A DNA stretch of 64,000 nucleotides from an uncultured Shewanella sp. (GCF_947497935.1 NZ_CANMIO010000008.1:62001-126000), one strand, 5' to 3'; counted from the first letter of the stretch, positions 47,196-57,659 are shown. The notes: generated by a model not told the origin, from the letters alone. Numbers and translations: made by a program.

Positions 47196-48575
47196 TTACT
47201 TCTTGCGCCAAGTGGTACCTTCTGGACCATCTTCTAGAATGACACCTAATGCATTTAAACCATCGCGAGCGACATCGGCCGCAGACCAGTCTTTCTCGGC
47301 GCGAGCACGGTTACGCTCTGCAATTAACGCTTCAATCTGTGCCACTTCGTCATCACTACCTTCACCTTTAAAGAAAGTATCAACGTCTTGACCTAAAATG
47401 CCTAGCACATCTGCAAGTTGTTTTAGTGCCACACCTAGAGCAGAGGCCTTAGCCATATCGGTTAGTTTTAGGCGGTTGATTTCACGCACCATATCAAACA
47501 GTACTGAATAAGCTTCAGGTGTATTGAAGTCATCATCCATTGCAGACTTAAACTTAGCGACAAACTCTTCAGCTGGTGCAGCCTCCACGCTTAGGTCTAA
47601 ATCTTTGAGTGCTGTATAAAGGCGCTCGAGGGCAGATTTAGCCTGCTTTAAGTTGTCTTCTGAATAGTTCAGCTGACTGCGGTAATGGCCAGACAACAAG
47701 AAGTAACGTACCGTTGCGGCATCGTAATGGCCTAACACATCACGGATGGTGAAGAAGTTATTCAAAGACTTTGACATCTTCTCTTTATCCACCATCACCA
47801 TACCTGTATGCATCCAGTAGTTTACATATGGTGTGTCATGGGCACAGCAAGACTGAGCAATTTCATTCTCATGGTGCGGGAACTGTAGATCAGAGCCGCC
47901 GCCATGAATGTCAAAGTGATTACCTAAATGTTTGCTGTTCATTGCAGAACATTCAATGTGCCAACCTGGGCGGCCTGGTCCCCATGGTGATTCCCATGTT
48001 GGTTCGCCAGGTTTTGACATTTTCCAAAGCACAAAGTCCATCGGATCGCGTTTAGTATCTTCAACTTCTACACGAGCGCCCGCTTGCAGTTGCTCAAGAT
48101 TCTGCCCCGATAAACGACCATATTCTGGGAATGATGAGACACTAAAGAGTACGTCACCATTTGCAGCTACATATGCATGCTCACGTTCGATAAGTCTCTC
48201 AACCATATCGATGATTTCTGGCATATGCAGTGTCGCACGAGGTTCATTATCTGGACGCGCCATATTCAATGCATCAAAGTCTCTGTGCATTTCACCAATC
48301 AAGCGCTCTGTTAGTGAGTCACAACTTTCCTTGTTTTCATTAGCACGCTTAATGATTTTGTCATCGACGTCAGTGATATTACGCTGAAAATTAACGTCGT
48401 ATCCGCTGTATCTTAGATATCTAACAATCATGTCGAAAGATACAAATGTACGTCCGTGGCCAATATGACATAAATCATAGATGGTCACCCCACACACATA
48501 CATGCCAACCTTTCCTGGTTGTAGTGGCACAAACTGCTCTTTTTGGCGGGTCAGACTATTGTAAAGCTTCAACAT
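47196..48575 (-). CDS. cysS: Cysteinyl-tRNA synthetase
   Basis: 459 residues. Class I signature HIGH in [15 protein letters not shown] near residue 37 (with YVCGVTIYD just before), KMSKS in [13 protein letters not shown] near residue 267, and zinc ligands in WHIECSAM and FPHHENE. Charges tRNA-Cys. Monocistronic. Confidence 0.98.
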   Translation of the reverse strand: MLKLYNSLTRQKEQFVPLQPGKVGMYVCGVTIYDLCHIGHGRTFVSFDMIVRYLRYSGYDVNFQRNITDVDDKIIKRANENKESCDSLTERLIGEMHRDFDALNMARPDNEPRATLHMPEIIDMVERLIEREHAYVAANGDVLFSVSSFPEYGRLSGQNLEQLQAGARVEVEDTKRDPMDFVLWKMSKPGEPTWESPWGPGRPGWHIECSAMNSKHLGNHFDIHGGGSDLQFPHHENEIAQSCCAHDTPYVNYWMHTGMVMVDKEKMSKSLNNFFTIRDVLGHYDAATVRYFLLSGHYRSQLNYSEDNLKQAKSALERLYTALKDLDLSVEAAPAEEFVAKFKSAMDDDFNTPEAYSVLFDMVREINRLKLTDMAKASALGVALKQLADVLGILGQDVDTFFKGEGSDDEVAQIEALIAERNRARAEKDWSAADVARDGLNALGVILEDGPEGTTWRKK

Positions 48576-48886
48576 TGATAATTCTCTTCAACGGCAATAT
48601 TTAAAAATTAGTTGTTCAGTCTACCATTGCAAAAGTCGCTGTTCCAAGCTGTTTTCGTGTTGATAGTTCGCAAAAATGGGCAGATATAGCGCATCTGCAT
48701 CAGTTTACGATCTTATGCCTATACTCATTAGGCTAATTCTTCGGTTCGCTGCTTAAATTCAGTGCAAACACTCTGCATAACAGATGTTAATTGGCGAACC
48801 TAAACACACAGTGCTTTATGGCGTTCGGCAATTACGTTAGAATCCTGTCATAATCGACAACGTATTAAATAACGAGAGTTTTAAAT
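48576..48886. other. 311-bp divergent region between cysS and ppiB
   Basis: Holds both promoters. I see a CATAAT element upstream of ppiB but no convincing -35, and no other structure. Confidence 0.45.
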
Positions 48887-49381
48887 ATGATCACATTGCA
48901 TACCAACCACGGCGAAATCAAGTTAGCCCTTAATGCTGAAAAAGCACCAAATACTGCGGCTAACTTCGTTAACTATGTTAAAGAAGGTTTCTACGACGGT
49001 ACTGTTTTTCACCGTGTAATCGACGGTTTCATGATCCAAGGTGGTGGATTCACTGAAGATATGGGTCAAAAACGCCCTAACGAAACAATTGCAAACGAAG
49101 CTAATAACGGTTTATCGAACAAAATCGGTACTATTGCTATGGCTCGTACTTCTGATCCTCATTCTGCGACTGCTCAGTTCTTCATCAACGTTGGCGACAA
49201 CACTTTCTTAGACTTTAAGTCTGAGTCAGCGCAAGGCTGGGGCTACTGTGTATTTGGTGAAGTTGTTGAAGGTATGGACGTAGTCAACAAGATCAAAGCA
49301 GTTAGCACGGGCAACCGTGGCATGCATCAAGATGTTCCTCTTGAGACAGTTATCATCGAAAAAGTGACTATCGAAGAGTAA
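48887..49381 (+). CDS. ppiB: Cytoplasmic cyclophilin-type peptidyl-prolyl isomerase
   Basis: 164 residues, no signal peptide. Cyclophilin landmarks: [20 protein letters not shown] near residue 36-55, the catalytic Arg within it, and [16 protein letters not shown] near residue 90. Accelerates proline isomerisation. 10 bp upstream of lpxH, so the two may share a transcript as in E. coli. Confidence 0.96.
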   Translation: MITLHTNHGEIKLALNAEKAPNTAANFVNYVKEGFYDGTVFHRVIDGFMIQGGGFTEDMGQKRPNETIANEANNGLSNKIGTIAMARTSDPHSATAQFFINVGDNTFLDFKSESAQGWGYCVFGEVVEGMDVVNKIKAVSTGNRGMHQDVPLETVIIEKVTIEE

Positions 49382-49391
49382 TAGTACTTCG

Positions 49392-50108
49392 ATGCGCACT
49401 CTATTTGTGGGCGATTTGCACTTAAGTGCCGATCGCCCCGATATCACCCAAGCTTTCCTTGAATTTCTCGATACTCAACTTCACGATACCGACGCTTTAT
49501 ATATCCTTGGCGATCTTTTTGAAGTCTGGGTTGGCGATGATATTGCTGAGCCTTTTGTCAACCAACTAGCCGATGCGATTAAACACGCCTCTAAAAAGCT
49601 ACCGGTTTACTTTATTCACGGCAATAGAGACTTTCTGATTGGTGAAGCTTTTGCAAAACGCTGCGGTATGAAGCTATTACCCGAAGTCTATAGCTTAGAC
49701 TTATACGGCGTGTCTACGGTCATTCTACACGGCGATAGCCTATGTACCCTCGATAAACCTTATCAACGATTTAGAAAGTTTCGTAATATGGGCTGGGCGA
49801 AATGGCTCTATGCTCACTTACCAAAATCTAAACGTCTCTGTATTGCGGCAAAGCTTCGCGCTAAAAGCCAAAGCAGTAATCAGCAAAAAAGTTATACCAT
49901 TATGGATGTTGAATCTGATGCTGTAATCGCTCTGCTCGATACGACTCAAACTCAACAGATGATCCATGGCCACACTCATAGGCCCGCGGTTCATCAACTC
50001 GCTCACGGTAAACGTCGCATCGTCGTTGGCGACTGGTATGAGCAAGGCAGTATGCTAAGCGTCAGCCAAGACAGTGTAGAACTGATTGAACTTCCTTTCG
50101 GCAAGTAA
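49392..50108 (+). CDS. lpxH: UDP-2,3-diacylglucosamine pyrophosphatase LpxH
   Basis: 238 residues. Calcineurin-like phosphoesterase with all metal motifs: [40 protein letters not shown], and [10 protein letters not shown] near residue 195. Makes lipid X (lipid A step 4) at the inner membrane. Downstream of ppiB. Confidence 0.96.
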   Translation: MRTLFVGDLHLSADRPDITQAFLEFLDTQLHDTDALYILGDLFEVWVGDDIAEPFVNQLADAIKHASKKLPVYFIHGNRDFLIGEAFAKRCGMKLLPEVYSLDLYGVSTVILHGDSLCTLDKPYQRFRKFRNMGWAKWLYAHLPKSKRLCIAAKLRAKSQSSNQQKSYTIMDVESDAVIALLDTTQTQQMIHGHTHRPAVHQLAHGKRRIVVGDWYEQGSMLSVSQDSVELIELPFGK

Positions 50109-50121
50109 TCGATAACTTGCC
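50100..50121 (+). terminator. Possible terminator overlapping the lpxH stop
   Basis: Stem GGCAAGT/ACTTGCC with an 8-base loop, followed by GTTATTTTGC. It includes the lpxH stop codon. Only 44 bp separate convergent lpxH and miaE. Confidence 0.5.
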
Positions 50122-50152
50122 GTTATTTTGCTTACTCTTGCCTAACGCTTAC

Positions 50153-50953
50153 TTAAGCGACCTCAGTATTAATAGCCGTAACGGGTGAGCCACTATGAAA
50201 CTTAAAGTCCTCATCACCTGAAGAGATCAACTCTGCTTCGACTTGGGCAAAATGCGCGACCCGATCACTGATGTCAGTATCTGATATTGCTTGTGCAAGA
50301 GTTAAGTAGTCTTGATAGTGACGGGCCTCAGAGCGCAAGAGTGATATATAAAACTTGTTAAGTTCATCATCTAGATGCGGCGCGAGTTTGGCAAAACGCT
50401 CGCAAGAACGCGCCTCAATAAAAGCCCCAACAATCAGTTTATCGACTAAGGTAACTGGATCATGAGTTCTAACTTGTTTCATCATGCCTTTAGCATAACG
50501 GCCGGCTCGTGCACTTTGGTAGTCAATTCCTCGATTATGCATAATTTCTAACACTTGCTCGAAGTGATGAAACTCCTCTTTAATTAGCCGCACCATTTTA
50601 GCTATCAAGTCTTCGCTATGGGCAAAGTCACTACGTCCAATTAACTCCGCTGCTAACTCATTCTTTTTACTGTTGTTAGCTAAGAAAGTCTCTACATTTC
50701 TATCTTGGCTGTAGACAAAGTCAGAATAAGGCTTAGCCCAATCTTGCAATACTTGGCCACTTTGTTCATCAACAGCATATTTACGAATGACAAACATCGC
50801 AGTCTGAGCGGCTTTTAATTCACAGTTACAGTGATCAATTAATAGCCCTTTTAATCGCTCAGGCTTTTTAGCTTCATCAATCCAACTATCCGGTGTTTCA
50901 CATTTCAAAAAAGTATTAATTGGCGCTAATAGTTGCTGCATAGCTAAGTTCAT
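50153..50953 (-). CDS. miaE: tRNA-(ms2io6A)-hydroxylase MiaE
   Basis: 266 residues, ferritin-like four-helix di-iron protein: LKGLLIDHCNCELKAAQTAM, KEEFHHFEQVLEIM (ExxH) near residue 140, FIEARSCERFAKL and LRSEARHYQDYL (ExxH). Hydroxylates the isopentenyl group of ms2i6A at position 37 in tRNAs reading UNN codons; oxygen dependent. Single gene. Confidence 0.93.
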   Translation of the reverse strand: MNLAMQQLLAPINTFLKCETPDSWIDEAKKPERLKGLLIDHCNCELKAAQTAMFVIRKYAVDEQSGQVLQDWAKPYSDFVYSQDRNVETFLANNSKKNELAAELIGRSDFAHSEDLIAKMVRLIKEEFHHFEQVLEIMHNRGIDYQSARAGRYAKGMMKQVRTHDPVTLVDKLIVGAFIEARSCERFAKLAPHLDDELNKFYISLLRSEARHYQDYLTLAQAISDTDISDRVAHFAQVEAELISSGDEDFKFHSGSPVTAINTEVA

Positions 50954-51161
50954 GTTGGGTCCATCGTGACGCTGACAATAGAGGGGGATTTTATCAGCTA
51001 TTTTATGCAGAGTCTTAGCTTAACATCTATGCTTAATTCGATAGGCTTGACTCTTAGCAGATTTTGTTCAATAAATAACCTTAGAGCTGTAACAAGTTCG
51101 TCTGCAGTTTGGCGAGCCTAAATTTAATATAAAAGTTAAATGCTAAACGAGGATAACTATA

Positions 51162-51758
51162 ATGATATTGAATCACTTAATGGGGCTATACACTCATCCA
51201 AAAGAAGAGTGGCAAACAATTGAAAAAAACCACGAAGCATTACGCAGCAGTTTGAGTCACATCATCATCGTCGCGCTCATCCCTGCTATCTGTTCTTTTA
51301 TTGCCACATCGCAAATAGGCTGGGATTTAGGTGTTGGCGATCGCCAGTTTTTAACGGTTCAAAGCGCGCTCTTTATGTCCACAGGGATGTATTTCGGTCT
51401 TATTGCCGGAGTCTTCGCCCTTGCCTATCTTGCTTTCTGGATGGCAAAGACATTCGATGCTAAACCTAGCTACACCCAAGCGCTTGAGCTTGCAGCCTAT
51501 ACAGCTACCCCTCTATTTATGGTGGGCCTAGCAGCACTTTATCCAACGCTTTGGTTTATTATGGTCATTGGCCTAGCGGGTCTTGCCTATTCGGTTTACC
51601 TACTTTACACAGGTGTTCCTATCATAATGAATATCCCTGAAGAGAAAGGTTTTATTTATGCCAGCTCAGTGGTTACCGCAGGATTGGTGTTATTAGTCGG
51701 GCTCATGGCTTCAAGCGTCATCCTTTGGAGCATTGGTTTCGGCCCTATGTATCAGTAA
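51162..51758 (+). CDS. Yip1-domain membrane protein
   Basis: 198 residues with five hydrophobic segments (SHIIIVALIPAICSFIAT, GMYFGLIAGVFALAYLAFW, LFMVGLAALYPTLWFIMVI, SSVVTAGLVLLVGLMASSVI). The start MILNHLMGLYTHPKEEWQTI matches the bacterial Yip1 family (PF04893). Function unknown. Good AACGAGGA site upstream. Single gene with a terminator after it. Confidence 0.85.
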   Translation: MILNHLMGLYTHPKEEWQTIEKNHEALRSSLSHIIIVALIPAICSFIATSQIGWDLGVGDRQFLTVQSALFMSTGMYFGLIAGVFALAYLAFWMAKTFDAKPSYTQALELAAYTATPLFMVGLAALYPTLWFIMVIGLAGLAYSVYLLYTGVPIIMNIPEEKGFIYASSVVTAGLVLLVGLMASSVILWSIGFGPMYQ

Positions 51759-51799
51759 CTAAATTAAAACGACATAATACACTTGTAAATACAGGCAAC

Positions 51800-51828
51800 A
51801 AAAAAGCCGACATCATGTCGGCTTTTTT
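51800..51828. terminator. Bidirectional terminator between the Yip1 gene and glnS
   Basis: Stem AAAGCCGACAT/ATGTCGGCTTT flanked by an A-run and a T-run; serves both convergent genes. Confidence 0.88.
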
Positions 51829-51883
51829 AGTGTTGAGACAAGTGGCTATCGCCTATCTAACTCAAATTTACTCGAACTTAAGC

Positions 51884-53554
51884 TTACTCAAAAGAGTCTC
51901 TTAACGGAACCGTTAGGTTAAATACTAACGCATCTGCAGATGAGTCTTTACTGTCGGCGCAGAAGTAGCCTTCACGCTCAAACTGGTAAGCTTTTTCGGC
52001 TTCAGCCGTTACAAGACTTGCTTCAACTAGACCATGCTTAACAGTCAGTGAATGTGGGTTTAGCACTTCATCAACAGATTCTGCAGCAGCTGGATTTGGA
52101 TCGCTAAACAGACGCTCGTATAAACGGAACTCAGCAGATTTTGCTGTAGTCGCTTCAACCCAGTGAATAACGCCTTTCACTTTACGACCATCGCTTGGGT
52201 TTTTACCCAGAGTCTCGTCATCGTAAGTACAGAAGATAGTGGTGATGTTGCCATCAGCATCTTTCTCACAGCGCTCAGCCTTAATTACGTAAGCATTACG
52301 AAGACGAACTTCTTTACCTTGTACTAAACGCTTGTACTTCTTGTTTGCTTCTTCACGGAAGTCATCTGCATCAATAAACAATTCACGACCAAAAGATAGC
52401 TCACGCTTGCCCATCTCTTCCTTGCTCGGATGATTAGCTGCGTTGATGATTTCAACTTGGCCTTCTGGGTAGTTTTCGATAACCACTTTAACAGGGTTAA
52501 TCACAGCCATCGCACGTGGTGCAAAGTCATTTAGCTCTTCACGGATACAAGCATCAAGCATGGCCACTTCAACCATGTTATCTTGTTTAGTCACACCAAT
52601 ACGCTTACAGAATTCACGAATAGAAGCTGCGGTATAACCACGACGACGGTAGCCCGCGATTGTTGGCATACGCGCATCATCCCAACCTGTTACCAGGTTA
52701 CGAACGACCAAATCATTAAGCTTACGCTTAGACATTAATGTGTATTCAAGGTTTAGTCTTGAAAACTCATATTGACGTGTTCTATTAGGCGCTTGGAAAT
52801 CATCTAAATGATCTAATACCCAGTCATACAATCTACGGTTATCTTGGAACTCAAGCGTACATAGAGAGTGAGTGATATTTTCAATCGCATCAGAAATACA
52901 GTGAGTGAAATCGTACATTGGGTAAATGCACCACTTGTCACCTGTTTGATGATGATGAGCAAAACGAATACGGTAGATGATAGGATCGCGCATACACATA
53001 AATGGTGATGCCATATCGATCTTAGCGCGCAGTGAACATTCACCTTCTTTAAACTCACCTAAACGCATTTTCTCGAATAGCGCTAAGTTTTCTTCAGGTG
53101 TGGTGTCACGGAATGGGCTGTTTTTACCAGGCTCTTTAAGCGTGCCACGGTACTCACGTGTTTCATCACCGTTTAGGAAACATACATAAGCTAAGCCTTT
53201 GTTGATTAGCTCAACAGCGTACTGATGTAGTTGATCAAAGTAGTTTGATGAATAACGAATGTCACCATCCCACTGAAAACCGAGCCACTGCACATCAGCC
53301 TGAATAGAATTTACGTAATCGATATCTTCTTTTTCAGGGTTGGTATCATCAAAACGTAAGTTACATTGACCTTTGTAGTCCTGTGCAATGCCAAAGTTTA
53401 GGCAGATAGACTTAGCGTGGCCGATATGAAGAAAGCCGTTTGGTTCTGGCGGAAAACGAGTTTGTACACTCGAGTGCTTACCCGTGGCAAGATCTTCATC
53501 TATGATATTACGTATGAAGTTACTAGGACGTACTTCAGTGTCCACATGACTCAT
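51884..53554 (-). CDS. glnS: Glutaminyl-tRNA synthetase
   Basis: 556 residues (E. coli 554). Class I signature [18 protein letters not shown] near residue 36, the KMSKS variant in [13 protein letters not shown] near residue 270, [11 protein letters not shown] and the GlnRS-specific anticodon-binding beta-barrels in the C-terminal half. Charges tRNA-Gln directly. Monocistronic. Confidence 0.98.
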   Translation of the reverse strand: MSHVDTEVRPSNFIRNIIDEDLATGKHSSVQTRFPPEPNGFLHIGHAKSICLNFGIAQDYKGQCNLRFDDTNPEKEDIDYVNSIQADVQWLGFQWDGDIRYSSNYFDQLHQYAVELINKGLAYVCFLNGDETREYRGTLKEPGKNSPFRDTTPEENLALFEKMRLGEFKEGECSLRAKIDMASPFMCMRDPIIYRIRFAHHHQTGDKWCIYPMYDFTHCISDAIENITHSLCTLEFQDNRRLYDWVLDHLDDFQAPNRTRQYEFSRLNLEYTLMSKRKLNDLVVRNLVTGWDDARMPTIAGYRRRGYTAASIREFCKRIGVTKQDNMVEVAMLDACIREELNDFAPRAMAVINPVKVVIENYPEGQVEIINAANHPSKEEMGKRELSFGRELFIDADDFREEANKKYKRLVQGKEVRLRNAYVIKAERCEKDADGNITTIFCTYDDETLGKNPSDGRKVKGVIHWVEATTAKSAEFRLYERLFSDPNPAAAESVDEVLNPHSLTVKHGLVEASLVTAEAEKAYQFEREGYFCADSKDSSADALVFNLTVPLRDSFE

Positions 53555-53678
53555 GGAAATCCTCTTTGCGAACGATGATTAAAGACTAAAAACGCATAAT
53601 CCTACAGTTTCTGTAATGGATCAACGACTGAGGCTTAAAAACCTACTTTACTGGCTATAGCATAAGCATATATAGCGC

Positions 53679-53707
53679 AAAAAGCAGCGAAGTATCGCTG
53701 CTTTTTA
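53679..53707 (-). terminator. Rho-independent terminator of feoB
   Basis: Stem AAAGCAGCGA/TCGCTGCTTT with loop AGTA and T-run on the minus strand, 30 bp after feoB. Confidence 0.88.
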
Positions 53708-53736
53708 TTACTTGATAACAGTATACGCTATTCGCG

Positions 53737-56031
53737 TTATTCCGTAATCACTTTAATGCCTGGAATAATCGTCTGGGTTTTCTTACCCTTTCTCTTAAGC
53801 CAAACATAAAATATCACCAGCGCCACAGTAAAGAAACCAATCCAAAGGCTTGATTGCAGTGGATGCTGTGCAAACGTTGCCGCTTGATAGAACACTGTCG
53901 CCACGCCGTATGCCAAGCCAAATGTCCATAGGCCTGCAAATGCAGCCCAGCGTCCACCAAACTCATTAACTAATGCCCCCATTGCCGCCACACATGGTGT
54001 GTACAATAGAACAAATAAGAGGTAAGCAAATGCGGCTGTTACTCCAGCGAAACCAGCTTGCAATGCACCAAATGTTGAAGTATCAACTTCTAGCTCTTCA
54101 GATGCTGTTTCTAACGATGACACATCACCTACAGAGATTGATAGCGGATCTTCCGGTGCTATACCAAATAGGTTTTCAGGGATAGTACCTAGCGCCTCGG
54201 TTAGCGTTTCGCTAAATGGTGCGAGTTCTTCATCACCTGCGCCGCCATCTGAATATAGACTGTTCAAAGTACCGACAACCGCTTCTTTCGCAAAAATACC
54301 GGTAATAATACCCACAGTTGCAGGCCAGTTATCTTGCTCAACACCCATTGGCGAGAATAGTGGTGTCACTTTTTGGCTTGCAACACTGAGGATCGATTCA
54401 GAGCTATCTTCATGGCCAAACGTACCGTCAACGCCAATCGCGTTAACAAAGTTAAGTAAGGTCACAACAATAACAATCGTCTTACCTGCGCCCATGATAA
54501 AGCTCTTAGTACGCTTACCTGTACGTGCCATTACCGTTTTGAACTTTGGCTTTTCATAACTTGGTAACTCCATAACCACTGCGCTACTTGAGCCTGGTAA
54601 TAATGTGTTACGTAGCAATAAACCTGTACCAATCGCGGCAAAGATACCGATGATGTAAAGCAAGAATACTAGATTTTGCCCCGACTCAGGGAAGAAAGCT
54701 GCTGCAAATAATGCATATACAGGCAGGCGTGCACCACAAGACATAAACGGTGCCATCATACCGGTCACAATGCGCTCACGCTCACTGCCCAAAGTACGAG
54801 TTGCCATAATAGCAGGTACTGAACAACCAAAGCCCACAATCATAGGTACAAAAGCACGGCCAGGAAGGCCAATGCGGCGCATTAAGCCATCAACGACAAA
54901 CGCTGCCCGCGCCATGTAGCCTGAGCCTTCTAATACCGATAACGCTAAAAATAACGCAGCAATAACCGGAATAAAAGTGGCGACCGTTTGAATACCTTGA
55001 CCAACACCACCAGCAATAATAGTGACTAACCATGTTGGCGAACCAAGGCTGGTCATAAATGCGCCTAAGTGATCAACAAATAATGCGCCTGCGGTAATAT
55101 CGAAGAAATCAATAAATGAACTGCCCACGTTAATACTGAACATGAACATTAAATACATAACAAATAAGAAAACCGGAATGCCTGCAACCGGATGAAGCAC
55201 GATTTTATCGAGCTTATCGGTAAAGGTTTCGCGATTATCGCTATCTACTGAACCAGTAAATACGCGTTCAACAAAGTCAAAACGTGTAGTCGCAACCATA
55301 ATCTCAATATCTTTGCCTTGGCTAGATAACGCTTGAGAGTATTGCTCTACTTCACTTGCCATTTGGCTATTCTTACACTTACCACAGCCTAAACCATTAG
55401 CAAGCATAGCGAGTGCACGGCCACGGCTTAATGAGTCATCTTTAGCTAATAAGCTAGTAACACCTGATTCGATTTCAGTGTCGTACTCTAAAACCAATGG
55501 TGCTTCTGAAACCTTACCGTCAAGTAACGCGACAAATTGCTCTTTAACCTTTTCAATATCTTTTTCTTCACGTGAACAGACTGCTATCACAGGACAGCCT
55601 AGTTCTTCGCTCATCTTGTTAACGTCAATTTTAATGCCACGCTCAAGCGCTGCATCAATCTTGTTAAGTACTACGACTAACGGAATACCCAACTCGCGTA
55701 ACTGAATCGTTAGATACAAATGACGCTCGATATTGGTCGCATCAACTAAGTTAATGATGCCATCGATAGGTTGATCTGCTAGGTACTGCTGGGCAATTTG
55801 CTCGTCTAAAGAGCAATCACAACTATTGCCCGCAGGCAGAAGATCATAAATACCTGGAAGGTCAGTTAAGAAAACATCTGTGCCCTGTAGGGCAAATTGT
55901 CCTGTTTTTTTCTCAACGGTTACACCTGACCAGTTACCTACTTGCTGGTTAGAACCGGTAAGTGCATTAAATAGAGTAGATTTTCCCGCGTTTGGGTTAC
56001 CTACAGTGACACAGTTAAATTGTTTAGCCAT
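53737..56031 (-). CDS. feoB: Ferrous iron transporter FeoB
   Basis: 764 residues from the ATG at 56031, overlapping the feoA end by 8 bp; the frame extends slightly upstream. N-terminal G domain: G1 GNPNAGKSTLFNALTG, G3 DLPGIYDL, G4 VVLNKID; then a helical GDI-like region and the membrane domain with two Gate motifs (VPMIVGFGCSVPAIMATRTL; ARLPVYALFAAAFFP), where Cys is conserved. Takes up Fe(II), the main iron form under anoxia. No feoC is seen: the next feature is a terminator. Confidence 0.97.
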   Translation of the reverse strand: MAKQFNCVTVGNPNAGKSTLFNALTGSNQQVGNWSGVTVEKKTGQFALQGTDVFLTDLPGIYDLLPAGNSCDCSLDEQIAQQYLADQPIDGIINLVDATNIERHLYLTIQLRELGIPLVVVLNKIDAALERGIKIDVNKMSEELGCPVIAVCSREEKDIEKVKEQFVALLDGKVSEAPLVLEYDTEIESGVTSLLAKDDSLSRGRALAMLANGLGCGKCKNSQMASEVEQYSQALSSQGKDIEIMVATTRFDFVERVFTGSVDSDNRETFTDKLDKIVLHPVAGIPVFLFVMYLMFMFSINVGSSFIDFFDITAGALFVDHLGAFMTSLGSPTWLVTIIAGGVGQGIQTVATFIPVIAALFLALSVLEGSGYMARAAFVVDGLMRRIGLPGRAFVPMIVGFGCSVPAIMATRTLGSERERIVTGMMAPFMSCGARLPVYALFAAAFFPESGQNLVFLLYIIGIFAAIGTGLLLRNTLLPGSSSAVVMELPSYEKPKFKTVMARTGKRTKSFIMGAGKTIVIVVTLLNFVNAIGVDGTFGHEDSSESILSVASQKVTPLFSPMGVEQDNWPATVGIITGIFAKEAVVGTLNSLYSDGGAGDEELAPFSETLTEALGTIPENLFGIAPEDPLSISVGDVSSLETASEELEVDTSTFGALQAGFAGVTAAFAYLLFVLLYTPCVAAMGALVNEFGGRWAAFAGLWTFGLAYGVATVFYQAATFAQHPLQSSLWIGFFTVALVIFYVWLKRKGKKTQTIIPGIKVITE

Positions 56032-56263
56032 TCGCTTTTTCAACCTCAATAATATCTGCTAAATCGCGACGCATACATAATTTACTGCCACGGATATCCA
56101 GTTCAACGCCTGAGCCCATCGGCGCTCTGCGGATCAATGAGAATCGAGTATTAGGGGTGATCCCCATCGAAAGGAGCTTGCGTTTAACTACAGCTGGTAA
56201 GTCTATTTGACCTACTTGAGAAATTCTGGCGATATCGCCCGGATTCAATTCACTTAACTTCAT
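56024..56263 (-). CDS. feoA: Ferrous iron transport protein A
   Basis: 79 residues from the ATG at 56263 with a GGTGG site; a GTG four codons upstream is possible. SH3-like FeoA domain: LNPGDIARISQVG, RKLLSMGITPNTRFSLIRRA, GVELDIRGSKLCMRRDLA. Needed for FeoB activity. First gene of feoAB; the region upstream has candidate Fur and FNR-type sites. Confidence 0.95.
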   Translation of the reverse strand: MKLSELNPGDIARISQVGQIDLPAVVKRKLLSMGITPNTRFSLIRRAPMGSGVELDIRGSKLCMRRDLADIIEVEKANG

Positions 56264-56341
56264 TGTGCATTCCACCTATTTACAGGCCCCGACTCTCTTT
56301 GAAATTAATGCTGATTTTAAAGGAGGAAAAAAAGTAATAAC

Positions 56342-56355
56342 TTTACCTAGATCAA
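56342..56355. promoter_or_regulatory. Candidate FNR/EtrA site upstream of feoA
   Basis: TTTAC-CTAG-ATCAA matches TTGAT-N4-ATCAA at 8 of 10 arm positions, 79 bp upstream of the feoA start. FNR activates feo in E. coli. Confidence 0.4.
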
Positions 56356-56371
56356 CATTTAGGACTGTAAA

Positions 56372-56386
56372 CGATAATAATTTTCA
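56372..56386. promoter_or_regulatory. Candidate Fur box upstream of feoA
   Basis: CGATAATAATTTTCA matches the 7-1-7 Fur motif TGATAAT-N-ATTATCA at 12 of 14 arm positions, ~109 bp upstream of feoA. Fur repression of feoAB is well established in gammaproteobacteria. Confidence 0.55.
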
Positions 56387-56490
56387 ATTGTGTTCGCTAT
56401 TATGTGACAAAACTCTCAACTAATAAACGCCTTAATTAAGAATGGTTATTATTTACTAAGGTGAACGATTCTTCTTCATTACCAACAAAA

Positions 56491-56506
56491 TGTGACACTG
56501 ATCACA
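56491..56506. promoter_or_regulatory. Perfect CRP site in the feoA-mtrD gap
   Basis: TGTGA-CACTGA-TCACA has both half-sites perfect, flanked by AAAA on the left and TAAA on the right. It is 176 bp upstream of mtrD and 228 bp from feoA. CRP is known to be required for expression of mtr/omc genes and anaerobic respiration in S. oneidensis. Confidence 0.8.
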
Positions 56507-56600
56507 TAAAGGCTGTAAATCCTTTAGCAATCAGTCTACTCATCAAATAAACCCTCAAAAATGTTATGGAATTGTCACAGACCTGTTCTATTATTCGATG

Positions 56601-56623
56601 TTAGTAATTTACTAAATTACTAA
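56601..56623. promoter_or_regulatory. 23-bp perfect palindrome upstream of mtrD
   Basis: Arms of 11 bp, TTAGTAATTTA and its exact complement TAAATTACTAA, around a single central C. It ends 58 bp upstream of the mtrD ATG, a typical operator or activator position. I cannot assign it to a known regulator. Confidence 0.6.
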
Positions 56624-56681
56624 TATACAGTTTAGCGGTTATACATAATTAAAATATCGTTTCTAAAGGCGAGTGGAGTAA

Positions 56682-57644
56682 ATGATGAGCGAGAACATGG
56701 GATGGTTCGCGGGCAAGTTTGTGCAACTGATATTGCTTACCTTAATCAGCTGCAGCTTCAATGCTATAGCGGCTCCTTGGGATAATCAGGATCCTACAGA
56801 GGTAGAAGCGATATTAGATAAGAAGTTCGCAGAAGGACAATACTCTTCTAAGGGGGCTGACTCCTGTTTAATGTGCCACCGAAAGAGCCCTAAAGTGATG
56901 GAACTTTTTGACGGTGTGCATGGTAGTGATGTGCAAGGCTCACCGATGGCCGATCTTCAATGTGAAGCTTGTCATGGCCCTCAAGGAAAACATAACCGCG
57001 GTGGTAAAGAACCTATGATCACATTCGGTTCTGACTCTCCCGTCCCCGCAGAAAAACAAAACAGTGTTTGTATGAGCTGCCATAACGATGACAAGCGCAT
57101 GGCTTGGGAAGGCAATCATCATGACAATGCCGATGTGAGCTGCGCTGACTGTCACCAAGTCCATACGGGTCATGATCCTATCTCGGACAAGAGTACTGAG
57201 GTAGAGGTCTGTACTAGCTGCCATACACAGCAAAAAGCCGATATCAATAAACGTTCTTCTCATCCCTTAAAATGGCAACAAATGGTATGTAGTGATTGCC
57301 ATAATGCCCACGGCAGCTTGGCTGATGCCAACCTAAAACAGATGAGCGTTAACGAGAACTGTTATTCATGCCATGCAGAAAAACGCGGTCCAAAGCTTTG
57401 GGAGCATGCCCCCGTCACAGAGAACTGCGCAACTTGCCACAACCCCCATGGTAGCGTAAATGAGGCGATGTTAAACAATAAGCCCCCCATGCTCTGTCAG
57501 CAATGTCACTCATCGGTCGGTCACACCTCAAATGCGATATTTGGTGGTAAGCCTAACGCTTTTAATGCCGGACAGAGTTGCATGAACTGTCATTCGCAAG
57601 TCCATGGTTCTAATCATCCATCTGGCAAGCTACTACAGCGCTAA
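56682..57644 (+). CDS. mtrD: MtrD, periplasmic decaheme c-type cytochrome (MtrA homologue)
   Basis: 320 residues. Signal peptide ([18 protein letters not shown], cleavage near IAA-PW), then ten CxxCH heme sites: CLMCH, CEACH, CMSCH, CADCH, CTSCH, CSDCH, CYSCH, CATCH, CQQCH and CMNCH, the MtrA/DmsE pattern and length. It should insert into the MtrE barrel and carry electrons from periplasmic carriers to the outer face. A GGAG site precedes the ATG. First gene of a probable mtrDEF-omcA operon; 15 bp separate its stop from the mtrE ATG. Named mtrD rather than mtrA because of its place between feoA and mtrE/mtrF/omcA. Confidence 0.92.
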   Translation: MMSENMGWFAGKFVQLILLTLISCSFNAIAAPWDNQDPTEVEAILDKKFAEGQYSSKGADSCLMCHRKSPKVMELFDGVHGSDVQGSPMADLQCEACHGPQGKHNRGGKEPMITFGSDSPVPAEKQNSVCMSCHNDDKRMAWEGNHHDNADVSCADCHQVHTGHDPISDKSTEVEVCTSCHTQQKADINKRSSHPLKWQQMVCSDCHNAHGSLADANLKQMSVNENCYSCHAEKRGPKLWEHAPVTENCATCHNPHGSVNEAMLNNKPPMLCQQCHSSVGHTSNAIFGGKPNAFNAGQSCMNCHSQVHGSNHPSGKLLQR

Positions 57645-57659
57645 CAAGGAGTGGCCGTT

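Larger units (their letters stand above)
56264..56681. other. 418-bp divergent regulatory region between feoA and mtrD
   Basis: No coding content. In order: FNR-like site at 56342, Fur-like box at 56372, perfect CRP site at 56491, 23-bp palindrome at 56601, then the mtrD ribosome site GGAG. Highly AT-rich, as expected of a busy anaerobic regulatory region. Confidence 0.8.

Noticed and set aside
47932..48387. 151-codon frame opposite cysS
   Set aside because: Antisense shadow of a strongly conserved gene with Ser/Arg-rich composition.
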